A DNA stretch of 64,000 bases, from assembly GCA_028820215.1 (NCBI GenBank), contig JAPPKD010000083.1, positions 1-64,000 on the forward strand, given 5' to 3'. The notes below the pieces were generated by a model. It was given only the letters and a program-made list of their open reading frames with translations. It made no database searches and had not been told where the DNA came from. Within the stretch, counting starts at the first letter, position 1. Every line of letters starts with the position of its first letter. The DNA comes from Spirochaetaceae bacterium (lineage in GTDB: Bacteria; Spirochaetota; Spirochaetia; SZUA-6; Bin103). The position numbers were made by a program, and so were the translations under genes. This document shows positions 17,116 to 25,305 of this stretch, piece after piece.

Positions 17116-18366
17116 TCAGCCCGGCTTGCGCGCCTCGGGCCGGTCCCACAGGCGGCGCTTGGGGGCGAGCACGGCCAGCGCGTAGGCGACGATGATGCCG
17201 CCGGCCGCGAGCAGCGCCGCCGGCATGCCGGCGACCTGCGCCACCGCGCCGGCCAGGGTCGAGCCGACCGGGTTGAGCCCGAAGGTCTGCGCCAGCAGCC
17301 CCGTCGACTGGTCGCGCCGCGACGACGGCACCGTCACCTGCACCAGCGTGAAGAGCATCACGTCGTAGACCATCATCGCCACGCCCAGCACCACCGCGAT
17401 CCCCACCGAAACCAGGAACCAGCGCGACAACGCGTAGCCGATCAGGGCCACGCCGCACAGCAGGCACGCCAGCATGGCGACCGACCCCTTGCTGCGCAGC
17501 TCGCCCGCCGCCGTCATCACCATCCCGAACAGGATCGCGCCCAACGAGCCGGCCGCGGTCAGCACCCCCAGGGCGCCGGCCCCCACGCCCAGCACGTCGC
17601 GCGCCAGCACCGGCATCATCGAGCTGACGGAGAACACGCAGAGCTCCATCAGCATGCTCATCGCGAACACCGCGCGCACGCGCGGCACCCGCAGCGTGTA
17701 GCGGAGCTGGCGCACCAGGTCCAGGAACACCGGCCGCGAGCCCGTGACCGGCGCGGGCCGGCCCAGCTCCGGCGAGAGCCGCGCCAGCACCGCCGCGGCG
17801 CCGGCCCGGATCATCGCCAGCAGTACGAACGCCGCCGCGAACCCGAGGGCGGAGATGGTCACGCCGACGAGAGCGGAGCCGGCCATGCGGCCGATGTTGA
17901 ACGTGAGCTGCTTGGCGCCCATCGCCCGCATCAACTGCCCCGGGCCGGCCGCCCGCTGCAGCAGGCCGGTCGACAGCGGGAGGTGCAGGCAGCGTGCCAG
18001 GCCGGTCAGCACCGCGGCGGCCAGCAGGTGCCAGAGGCGCAGCACCTCCAGCGCGCTCAGCGCGGCGATCGCGATGAGCACCAGCGCCAGCGCTCCTTGC
18101 ACCGCCGCCAGCGTGCGCCGCCGCTCCACGCGTGCGGCCAGCACGCCGCCCAGGCCGCCGCCCGCCAGCAGCACCAGCCCCTCGATGCCGAACACGGCCC
18201 CCACCCAGAACGGCGAGTCGGTCACCTCCAGCACCAGCCAGCCGGTGGCTATGACGCGCGGCAGTATCGCCCCGGAATCGAGCAGTTGGTGGGCGAACAG
18301 GCGCCACAGGTCCGGGGTCAGGAACGACCCCCAGCCCCCGGGCGCGGCGCGCTCCGTGCGGGTCAG
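17116..18366 (-). CDS. MFS transporter, about 416 aa, apparent CTG start
   Basis: A major facilitator superfamily transporter with about twelve hydrophobic helices (for example FWVGAVFGIEGLVLLAGGGL, LLAAAVLTGLARCLHL, SMLMELCVFSVSSMMPVLA). The first canonical start is the GTG at 18234, but that would cut off TM1. Upstream in the same frame the sequence is clearly MFS-like (LTPDLWRLFAHQLLDSGAIL, then PRVIATGWLV). The only sensible start is a CTG at 18364-18366, which overlaps a TGA (CTGA) exactly as the 4 nt overlaps elsewhere in this operon do. Last gene of the sulfatase operon, so a role in taking up substrate or exporting product is inferred. It belongs to the family often annotated as enterobactin-exporter-like, which is only a fold-level assignment. 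Confidence 0.8.
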   Translation of the reverse strand: MTRTERAAPGGWGSFLTPDLWRLFAHQLLDSGAILPRVIATGWLVLEVTDSPFWVGAVFGIEGLVLLAGGGLGGVLAARVERRRTLAAVQGALALVLIAIAALSALEVLRLWHLLAAAVLTGLARCLHLPLSTGLLQRAAGPGQLMRAMGAKQLTFNIGRMAGSALVGVTISALGFAAAFVLLAMIRAGAAAVLARLSPELGRPAPVTGSRPVFLDLVRQLRYTLRVPRVRAVFAMSMLMELCVFSVSSMMPVLARDVLGVGAGALGVLTAAGSLGAILFGMVMTAAGELRSKGSVAMLACLLCGVALIGYALSRWFLVSVGIAVVLGVAMMVYDVMLFTLVQVTVPSSRRDQSTGLLAQTFGLNPVGSTLAGAVAQVAGMPAALLAAGGIIVAYALAVLAPKRRLWDRPEARKPG

Positions 18367-18407
18367 GTGTCCTGGGGACCGCTGGAAACGGCGTAGATGA
18401 GCGCGGC

Positions 18408-19733
18408 CTAGAAGTAGAAACGCAGCCGAAGCGGTTGGCCTTCGAGCTCCGCTCCCGTGGCGTCACCCCACCGCAGCGGCAACGCCTGCGCGTCCAGCGG
18501 CCCCTGCACGATGCAGCGCTCCTTCTCGTAGCCCGGCACCACCCGGTCCGCGCCGTCGACCAGTTCCGCCATCAGGTAGGCGCGATTGTCGCCGTTGTCG
18601 ACGCCCGGCGCCGGCACCGTCGCGTTCAGGCACAGCGAGCCGCCGCCGTGGGTGAAGGTGCGCGTCTCGAACACGCCGTTGGCGACGGTCTCCACGAACG
18701 TCAGCCGATCCTCGCCGATCCCCCAGATCTCGTCCCCCTGATGGAACAGCAGCATCCCGTCCACCGCCATCGGGTTGTGCGAGATCACCACGGAACCTGC
18801 GTGCATGCCGCGGAAGGGCCGCTCCCAGCGCAGGCCGTCCCGGCTGACCCACCACTCGGTGTCCAGCATCCCCGGCCCGTGGCCGTCCGGCCGCATCGGC
18901 GCGATGCCCGGCGGCATGAAGCTGCCGACGTAGTTGAGCACCTGCAGGAAGCAGGTCTCCCGGTACAGGAACGGCCGGGCGACGTAGAACTCCAGGTCAG
19001 GCGGGTCCAGCTCGTCGCGCGTGATCTGGTGCTCGCGCGCCAGCAGTGGCCCGCCCAGCCGCTTCATCTCCGCAACGCCTGAGAAGTCGAACCCCGGCTG
19101 CATGCCGTTGGCGAAGTCGTTGGGGTCATCCGGCGTCCAGCGGAGCCCGTCCGGGCTGGTGCGCACCGACACGGTGCGCATGCCGTCGCGGATCAGCTCG
19201 TTGAGCGGCTTGTCCGGTTCGCGGACGACCCCCTTGTTGTAGCAGATGAAGCGGCGCGCGGCCGGGCTCCACATCGCCCCCCAGTTGTCGCCCTCGCGGT
19301 ATACGGGGTTGTGCGGGCTGGGCTCCCAGCGCTCGCCGTCGCCGGACACGAACGCGTGCGTGTCGAAGCTGCCGCCGTAGTCGCGGCTGTTCTTGAGCAC
19401 CAGGTAGCGCTCCAGCTCCGGGCTGTAGCTGACGGTCGCCGTGTGCGCCCACTCCGAGTTGGGCGGCTTCGGCAACTCCGCGCCTTCCAGCACCACGCGC
19501 ACGTCGCGGAACACCGTGCCGTCGTCGGTGTCGGCGCGCAGCACCTGCCACGGGATGCCCTTGGCGCCGCGCACGCCGAACACGTCGAAGCCGCCTCCCC
19601 CATGCGGCCGGCAGAACGACACCCGGAACGGCGGCGGCTCGCAGTCGGCGAGCTTGCGCAGCCGCGACGCGCCGATGGTGGTGTGCCCCCAGACGTTCTG
19701 CAGGTCGTCGGCGTGGCAGAAGCGCAGGGTCAT
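18408..19733 (-). CDS. Glycosidase-like protein of a local five-member family, 441 aa, possible premature stop
   Basis: A propeller-like protein recalling GH32/GH43/GH130 folds (WSPAARRFICYNKG, TSPDGLRWTPDD, VSRDGLRWERPF), followed by a C-terminal beta domain: YLMAELVDGADRVVPGYEKE then RLRFYF. The same C-terminal module ends four other proteins in this window, which continue about 10-15 residues further as (A)xLYxFRF. Here the TAG at 18408-18410 interrupts that end: reading through gives AALIYAVSSGPQDT and then TGA at 18363-18365, matching the family end. A CAG-to-TAG nonsense change is the simplest explanation. Overlaps the alcohol dehydrogenase stop region by 4 nt upstream. No signal peptide; likely cytoplasmic. 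Substrate unknown. Confidence 0.75.
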   Translation of the reverse strand: MTLRFCHADDLQNVWGHTTIGASRLRKLADCEPPPFRVSFCRPHGGGGFDVFGVRGAKGIPWQVLRADTDDGTVFRDVRVVLEGAELPKPPNSEWAHTATVSYSPELERYLVLKNSRDYGGSFDTHAFVSGDGERWEPSPHNPVYREGDNWGAMWSPAARRFICYNKGVVREPDKPLNELIRDGMRTVSVRTSPDGLRWTPDDPNDFANGMQPGFDFSGVAEMKRLGGPLLAREHQITRDELDPPDLEFYVARPFLYRETCFLQVLNYVGSFMPPGIAPMRPDGHGPGMLDTEWWVSRDGLRWERPFRGMHAGSVVISHNPMAVDGMLLFHQGDEIWGIGEDRLTFVETVANGVFETRTFTHGGGSLCLNATVPAPGVDNGDNRAYLMAELVDGADRVVPGYEKERCIVQGPLDAQALPLRWGDATGAELEGQPLRLRFYF

Positions 19734-20725
19734 GCGCCGCCCTCGTCACCCTCGCGGAAGTCGACCGCCACCTTCAGCGCTCCGTCGCCGCAGGTGCGTG
19801 CCAGCTCGTAGGCGTCGGCCACTCGGGCCAGCGGCAGCCGGTGCGAGATCAGGCCCTCGACGTCGACATCGCCGCGCGCGATCAGGTTCAACGCCAGTTC
19901 GTACGGCGCGGAGCCGGTGCCGTCCCTGATCGAGGAGGACTGCGTGTGCGGCCGCTTGCGGAACCACGTGAGGTACGAGAACTCGAAGGCCGGCTTCTTG
20001 GGCACGCCGAACAGGAGCAACTGGCCGAACGGGCGCACCAGCTCCACGGCCAGGTTGATCGAGGCCGGCTGCCCGGCGGCTTCGATGACGATCTGCGGCT
20101 CGACCCCGCCGGCCGCCTCCACCACCGCCGCCGGCACGTCGTCGCCGCCGGCGTCGATCACGTGGTCGGCGCCGAAGCGCAGACCGGCGGCGCGCCTCGC
20201 CTCGACCAGGTCCAGGCCGATCACGGTGCCGGCTCCCATGCGGCGCAGCATCCGGTCGAACAGCAGGCCGATGCCGCCCTGCCCGACCACGGCCACGGTG
20301 GCGCCGGCCACGTCGCGCAGCTTGTTGCAGCCGCAGATCACGGTGCCGAGCGGTTGCGCGATCGCCAGCCGCTCAGCCGGCACCCCCTCGGGAACCCGCA
20401 CCAGCGCGTCGAGGCCGATCGGGAAGCGCTCGGCCATGCCCACGTGCGGTGACGGCGTCGCCAGCACGCGCTCGCCCGGCTCGAACGGAAAGACCGTCTT
20501 GCCGCGATACTCGACCGTCTCCACCACGCCGATGATCTCGTGGCCGCTCTGGCCGGGGTTCAGCGGGTAGGCATCGTCCGGCTGACCGTAGACCGCGAGC
20601 AGGTCGCTGCCGCAGATCGAGATCAGCTCGGGCCGGACGACGGCGTGGCCGGCCTCCGGATCGGGATCGGGGAAGGTGTCGACCCGGACCGCGCCGGGTG
20701 CGGTGACGTGTGCCGCTTGCATCAT
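19730..20725 (-). CDS. Medium-chain alcohol dehydrogenase (Zn-type), 331 aa
   Basis: A GroES-like plus Rossmann-fold MDR oxidoreductase. Catalytic zinc ligands are present in SICGSDLLAVYG and GHEIIGVVE; the nucleotide loop is VAVVGQGGIG, followed by VIGLDLVEARR. The four-cysteine structural zinc lobe of classical alcohol dehydrogenases is absent, as in sorbitol or polyol dehydrogenase relatives and several sugar-alcohol enzymes. Normal length. ATG at 20725 (a second Met follows directly). It overlaps the next gene by 4 nt and follows the upstream glycosidase-like gene by 22 nt, so it is part of the sulfatase operon and probably oxidises a sugar or polyol released by its neighbours. Confidence 0.87.
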   Translation of the reverse strand: MMQAAHVTAPGAVRVDTFPDPDPEAGHAVVRPELISICGSDLLAVYGQPDDAYPLNPGQSGHEIIGVVETVEYRGKTVFPFEPGERVLATPSPHVGMAERFPIGLDALVRVPEGVPAERLAIAQPLGTVICGCNKLRDVAGATVAVVGQGGIGLLFDRMLRRMGAGTVIGLDLVEARRAAGLRFGADHVIDAGGDDVPAAVVEAAGGVEPQIVIEAAGQPASINLAVELVRPFGQLLLFGVPKKPAFEFSYLTWFRKRPHTQSSSIRDGTGSAPYELALNLIARGDVDVEGLISHRLPLARVADAYELARTCGDGALKVAVDFREGDEGGA

Positions 20726-20747
20726 GGACTCCTTTACTCGGGTGTGC

Positions 20748-22079
20748 TCATGCGGTGACCGCGAAGATCCGAGCGCCGCGGAAACAGACCCGCAGCCGCG
20801 CCCGCCGGCCGGCCAGCGGTTCGGAGGTGGCGCCCTGCCAGCGCAGCTCCAGCCGGGTGGCGTCGATCGGCCCCTGCAGCAGGCAGGCGTTCCGGTCGTA
20901 TCCGTCGATCACGCGGTCGCTGTCGTCGACCAGCTCTGCCATCAGGTATGACTCGTTGTTGTCGTTGCCGAAGGCGTCGCCCGGGAGCTGCAGGTTGAGC
21001 CGCAGCGGCCGGTCCGGGATCGTGAAGGTGCGCGTCTCGAACAGGCCGTTGGAGCGCGCGCTGACGTTGGTCAGCCGGTCCTCCGGCACGCCCCACACCT
21101 GGTCGCGGGTGTAGAACAGCAGCTTGCCGGCCGCCTGGATGGGGCCGGCCAGGACAGTCGTGCCCACGTCCTGGCCCCGGAAGGGGCGCTCCCAGGTGAG
21201 CCCGTCGTCGCTCACCCACAGCTCGTGGCCCAGGGTGCCGGGCCCGTGGCCGTCGGGACGCATGGGCGGCAGCCCGTTCGGCAGGAAGCTGCCGCAATAG
21301 GTCAGCACGTTGAGGAAGTAGCGCCCCGCGTATGTGAACGGCCAGGAGGCGTAGAACTCCAGGTCCGGCGGATCGTCCGCGTCCGGCGCCACGTGGAACT
21401 CGCGCGGCACCAGCGGCCCGCCGACCTTGCGCATGCCGCGTGCCCAGCGCATGCCGAGCTTGTAGGCGTTGGGCGCCGACGGGCTCCAGGTGAGCCCGTC
21501 GGGGCTCGAGCGGATGCAGACCGTGCGGTGCGCGTCCAGGAACAGCTCGTTGACGCGCTTGTGGTCGCAGCGCAGCCAGCCCTTGTTGTAGGTGATGTAG
21601 CGGCCGGCCGGGCTGCTCCAGATCGCCCCCCAGCGGTCTCCCTCGGTGTAGACCGGGCGCTTCGGCGCTTCCTCCCAGGACTCGCCGTCGCGGCTTACGA
21701 AGCCGTAGGTGGCGAAGCCCTCCGGCACCTCGACGTTCTTCAGGCACAGGAAGCGCTCCTGCTCCGGGCTGTAACTCACGGTGGCCACGTGCTGCCAGTG
21801 GGTGCCGTCGGGCAGCGTGTGGTCGTTCGAGTCCAGGACGACCCGCGCGTCCTCGAAGGTGCTGCCGTCGGCCGTGCTCGCGCGCCAGAGCTGCCACGGC
21901 GTGCGCTTGCCGCAGCGGTAGCCCAGCACGTCCCAGCGGCCGCCGGCGCCCTCGGTCGCCAGCGCCATCTGGAACGGCGGCGCGCCCAGGTCGGTCATCT
22001 GCCGGAGCGGCGTCGCCTCGATGCGCGTGTGGCCCCATACCACCGGCAGGTCACGCCGGTCGATGAACAGCAGCCTCAC
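20748..22079 (-). CDS. Glycosidase-like protein of a local five-member family, 443 aa
   Basis: Close paralogue of the gene at 18408-19733: both begin with (D)xxVWGHTxI and share WGAxWSPAxRxxxxYNKG, GSFxPxGxxPMRPDGHGPG and FETRTFT. Five propeller-type blades are followed by a beta-rich C-terminal domain (SYLMAELVDDSDRVIDGYDR, LELRWQGATSEPLAG, ARLRVCFRGARIFAV). This copy keeps the full C-terminal end. No known catalytic triad can be assigned by eye; acidic residues occur at the strand positions used in GH32/43/68-type propellers. ATG at 22079 overlaps the sulfatase stop by 4 nt. A sulfatase followed by a glycosidase suggests desulfation before cleavage of a glycan, which is inference from order. 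Confidence 0.75.
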   Translation of the reverse strand: MRLLFIDRRDLPVVWGHTRIEATPLRQMTDLGAPPFQMALATEGAGGRWDVLGYRCGKRTPWQLWRASTADGSTFEDARVVLDSNDHTLPDGTHWQHVATVSYSPEQERFLCLKNVEVPEGFATYGFVSRDGESWEEAPKRPVYTEGDRWGAIWSSPAGRYITYNKGWLRCDHKRVNELFLDAHRTVCIRSSPDGLTWSPSAPNAYKLGMRWARGMRKVGGPLVPREFHVAPDADDPPDLEFYASWPFTYAGRYFLNVLTYCGSFLPNGLPPMRPDGHGPGTLGHELWVSDDGLTWERPFRGQDVGTTVLAGPIQAAGKLLFYTRDQVWGVPEDRLTNVSARSNGLFETRTFTIPDRPLRLNLQLPGDAFGNDNNESYLMAELVDDSDRVIDGYDRNACLLQGPIDATRLELRWQGATSEPLAGRRARLRVCFRGARIFAVTA

Positions 22080-23542
22080 CAGCCTCCTCCTTCGCCGGCC
22101 GCGGCGAGCTCCAGCTCCGGTGCCAGCAGATCGAGCTGCGCGTCGCCGTAGCGCGCGGCCTCCGCCGCCAGGAGCTCGAAGGAGCGGCGCCGGGCCTCGG
22201 CGACGAGGCGGTCGCCGGCGTCGTAGAACCGGTTGTGGAGCTCGCCCGGGTCGGCGCGCAGGTCGTACAGCTCACAGCGGTCGGTCAGGTTCCACACCAG
22301 CTTCCAGTCTCCGTCGGTCACCATGCGCGACGAGTAGTGACCGTACCAGTCGCCGTGATACTGCGCGAAGTGCACGGGGCGAGGCCACGGGGCGCGCCCG
22401 CGCACGAAGTCCACCAGCGACTCCCCGTGCAGCGGCCCGGAGCCGAAGGTGGTGACCGGCCGCCCGGCGACCAGGTGCGCGGCGGTACAGGTCACGTCGG
22501 TCAGGTTCACGGGCTCACGCTCCGCCCGCCGCGCCTCGGCCCCCGGCACGCGCACGATCATCGGCACGCGGTAGATCTCGTCGTACATGTAGGCGCCCTT
22601 GCTGGCGAAGCCGTGCGAGCCGGCCATGTCGCCGTGATCGGCGGTGAACACGATCGCCGTGGAGTCGTCGAGGCCGAGCTCCCGCAGCCGGTCGAGCAGC
22701 CGCCCGACCAGGTGGTCGATCAGCTCGATGTAGGAGAAGTTGCAGGCGAGCGCGCGGCGCAACTCGTCGTCGGAGCGCGGCATCCCGGCACCTTCCGGCC
22801 TCGCCTCCAGCGCGGCCAGCTTGCGCTGGTAGATCGGCTTGCCTGAGAAGTCGTCGAAGCGGTTGGGCCAGAGCGGGATGTCGGCCGGGTCGTAACGCAG
22901 CCCCCAGTCCTCCGGCACCAGCCACGGGCCGTGCGGGCCGGGAAAGGCGCAGAACAGCAGGAACGGCCGGTCGGGGTCGCGGCTGCCCAGGAAGTCGCTC
23001 GCGTAGCGGACGGCCAGTCCGTCCGGGAACTCGTCGACCGGCACGTCCACGGTGCCGGCGTGGCCGGGCTCGACCGAGCGCACCATCGGCCAGTAGTCCG
23101 TGGACGGATGCCACTGCGTGCTGTCCAGGAAGGGCGGATCCCCGCCCGCCTGCGTGCCCGGCCGCTGCGTGTGTTCGAAGGCGCTGGCGAACAGGTCCTC
23201 CGTCGGCCCGATGTGCCACTTGCCGAAGTAGGCGGTCTGGCAGTCGGTCTCGGCGGCGGCCCAGTCCTGGATGGCGCGCACCGACGGCGGCAGGTGGCGG
23301 CAGTAGGAGTAGCGGGGGGTGGTGTTGTTGAACAGGTGGTGGCCGTGCGGGTACAGGCCGGTCATGAGGCTGGCGCGGGCCGGCGAGCAGATCGCCACAG
23401 GCGTGTAGCCGCGGTCGAAGACCACGGACTCGGCGGCCAGCGCGTCCAGGTTGGGCGTGCGCACCAGCGGGTTGCCGTAGCAGCCCAGCAGGTCGCGGCG
23501 GAGTTGGTCGCAGAACATCACCAGCACGTTGGTCGGGCCCAT
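22076..23542 (-). CDS. Type I sulfatase (arylsulfatase family), 488 aa
   Basis: An alkaline-phosphatase-superfamily sulfatase. The formylglycine motif CSPARASLMTG (Cys-type) lies near residue 51 after the N-terminal metal Asp (VMFCDQLRRD); the late metal pair is in VFTADHGDMAG. GKWHI supplies the active-site Lys/His. A C-terminal region with ELYDLRADPGELHN is typical. It needs conversion of the Cys to formylglycine, and no FGE or anSME gene lies in this window. No signal peptide is apparent, so it may act in the cytoplasm. ATG at 23542 is preferred; ATG at 23554 adds four residues. First gene of the operon running to 17116; divergent from the SDR at 23655. Confidence 0.9.
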   Translation of the reverse strand: MGPTNVLVMFCDQLRRDLLGCYGNPLVRTPNLDALAAESVVFDRGYTPVAICSPARASLMTGLYPHGHHLFNNTTPRYSYCRHLPPSVRAIQDWAAAETDCQTAYFGKWHIGPTEDLFASAFEHTQRPGTQAGGDPPFLDSTQWHPSTDYWPMVRSVEPGHAGTVDVPVDEFPDGLAVRYASDFLGSRDPDRPFLLFCAFPGPHGPWLVPEDWGLRYDPADIPLWPNRFDDFSGKPIYQRKLAALEARPEGAGMPRSDDELRRALACNFSYIELIDHLVGRLLDRLRELGLDDSTAIVFTADHGDMAGSHGFASKGAYMYDEIYRVPMIVRVPGAEARRAEREPVNLTDVTCTAAHLVAGRPVTTFGSGPLHGESLVDFVRGRAPWPRPVHFAQYHGDWYGHYSSRMVTDGDWKLVWNLTDRCELYDLRADPGELHNRFYDAGDRLVAEARRRSFELLAAEAARYGDAQLDLLAPELELAAAGEGGGW

Positions 23543-23654
23543 CGCGGAGAGCATAGCGGACCGTCCGCCGCGCTGCCGGCCCGGCGCGACGGACGGCGCC
23601 GGCCTGACGCCGGAGCCGTCCGGGGGGTAGCCTGCGCGCAGGAGGCGGAGCGGC

Positions 23655-24395
23655 ATGAAACGTGATCACCAGGGCAGGGTGGCGCTGGTCACCGGCGCGG
23701 CGCAGGGCATGGGCGCGGCGTGCGCGCGGCGGCTTGCCGCCGGCGGCGCCGCGGTGGCGGTGTTCGACCGGCAGGCGGAGCCCCTGCAGGAGCTGGCAGC
23801 CGAGCTGGACGGGCTGGCGTGCCCGGGGGACGTGACCCGCGCGGCCGACGTGGAGCGGGCGGTGGCGGCCGCGGTCGACCGCCACGGGCGGCTGGACATC
23901 CTGGTCAACGCCGCCGGCATCATGCTGCGCACGCGCTTCTTCGAGCTGGAGGAGGACGAGTTCGACCGCGTGGTGGCCGTCAGCCTCAAGGGGTCGTTCC
24001 TGGTCAGCAAGGCGGTCGCAGGGCCGATGCGGGAAGGCGGCTACGGCCGCATCGTGCACTTCTCCTCCACCGCCGGCCGCACCGTCAGCACCCTGGGCGG
24101 CTGCCACTACACGGCCGCCAAGCACGGCGTGCTCGGCCTGACACGCGCGCTGGCCAAGGAGCTGGCCCCGCACGGCATCACCGTCAACGCGGTATGTCCC
24201 GGGCTCATCGACACGGAGATGGTGCGCGGCACGGTCACGCCGGAGCGGATCGCCGCGTACGAGGAGAGCTTCCCGGTCTCGCGCCTGGGCACGCCGGAGG
24301 AGGTCGCCGAGACGGTGGCCTTCCTGACCAGCGAGCCCGCCGGCTACATCACCGGAGCGCCCATCGACATCAACGGCGGCGGCTTCATGGGCTGA
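23655..24395 (+). CDS. Short-chain dehydrogenase/reductase (FabG-like), 246 aa
   Basis: A classical SDR. TGAAQGMGAACA gives the TGxxxGxG cofactor loop, LVNAAGIM the NNAG-like strand, ser in VHFSSTAG and YTAAK the catalytic Tyr/Lys pair, and VCPGLIDTEM the PG motif. C-terminus ITGAPIDINGGGFMG is the usual ending. Strong ribosome binding site (AGGAGG) upstream of the ATG. It opens the plus-strand operon with PhyH, a ThDP enzyme and a SelA-like enzyme, and is divergent from the sulfatase operon with ~110 nt between, so both may share regulation. A sugar, polyol or 3-oxoacyl substrate is possible; the setting favours a sugar derivative. Confidence 0.88.
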   Translation: MKRDHQGRVALVTGAAQGMGAACARRLAAGGAAVAVFDRQAEPLQELAAELDGLACPGDVTRAADVERAVAAAVDRHGRLDILVNAAGIMLRTRFFELEEDEFDRVVAVSLKGSFLVSKAVAGPMREGGYGRIVHFSSTAGRTVSTLGGCHYTAAKHGVLGLTRALAKELAPHGITVNAVCPGLIDTEMVRGTVTPERIAAYEESFPVSRLGTPEEVAETVAFLTSEPAGYITGAPIDINGGGFMG

Positions 24396-24421
24396 GCCGC
24401 CCCCGCGTATACTGCGTCGTC

Positions 24422-25264
24422 ATGCTGAGTGAGGCACAAGTACGGGAGTTCCGGGACCGGGGATTCGTCCTGGGCGGCCGCGTGCTCGACGATGCCCAGG
24501 TCGACGAGCTGCGCGGCGAGTTGGAGCGCGTCCTGACCACCACCGACTTCCCCGACGGCCGCCGCCCGGTACGCTGCAGCGACCTGTCCAAGAACGAGGG
24601 CCGGCCGGTGTGGCAGATCGTCAACATCTGGCAGGCCAGCGACGCGTTCGCCCGTCTGAGCCGCAACCCGTCGATCGTGGGCGACGTGGCCCGCATGACC
24701 GGCGCGAAGGAGCTGCGGATCTGGCACGACCAGGTGCAGTACAAGCCGAAGGACGTCGGCGGCACCACCTCCTGGCACCAGGACTCGCCCGCGTGGCCGG
24801 TGCTCACCCCGCACGTGCAGATGTCGGCATGGGTGGCCCTGGACGACGTGGACGAAGGCAACGGCTGCATGTGGATGGTGCCGGGCTCCCACCGCTGGGG
24901 ATCGGCCCGGGAGCTCCACCAGGACATCCACTTCGACTCCGAGCTGCCGGCCGAGTACCGCGGCCACGCGATCCGGCAGGTGCCGCGCCCGGTGGCCAAG
25001 GGCCACGTCCACTTCCATCACGGCCTGACCTGGCACGCCTCCTTCCCGAACCGGTCCGGCCGGCCGCGGCGCGCCATCGCCTTTCACTACATGCCGGAGA
25101 CCACCCGCTACGTGGCAGCCAACGACCACATCATGAAGCAGTTCATCACCGTCGCCGACGGCGAGCAGCTCTCCGGCCCGGTCTTTCCGAGAGTCTACCC
25201 GCTCAACGCGGCCGGATCGGCCGATGCTGAACCGGCCGACGCCGCGGCGGCCTCGCATACCTGA
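24422..25264 (+). CDS. PhyH-family Fe(II)/2-oxoglutarate dioxygenase, 280 aa
   Basis: A phytanoyl-CoA dioxygenase-like protein with the double-stranded beta-helix fold. The iron triad is visible as WHQDSPAW (His and Asp) and, near residue 203, HHGLTWHAS (distal His); the 2-oxoglutarate-binding Arg is in RSGRPRRAIAFHYMP. Such enzymes hydroxylate small molecules using 2-oxoglutarate and O2. The start is the ATG at 24422; a longer open frame is only the 3' part of the SDR gene in another frame. The last ~20 residues (alanine rich) are not conserved in the family. Gap to the SDR 26 nt, to the ThDP gene 41 nt. Confidence 0.87.
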   Translation: MLSEAQVREFRDRGFVLGGRVLDDAQVDELRGELERVLTTTDFPDGRRPVRCSDLSKNEGRPVWQIVNIWQASDAFARLSRNPSIVGDVARMTGAKELRIWHDQVQYKPKDVGGTTSWHQDSPAWPVLTPHVQMSAWVALDDVDEGNGCMWMVPGSHRWGSARELHQDIHFDSELPAEYRGHAIRQVPRPVAKGHVHFHHGLTWHASFPNRSGRPRRAIAFHYMPETTRYVAANDHIMKQFITVADGEQLSGPVFPRVYPLNAAGSADAEPADAAAASHT

Positions 25265-25305
25265 CAAGGCACACCAGAAAGGAATACCCGACAACGGAGC
25301 AACCG

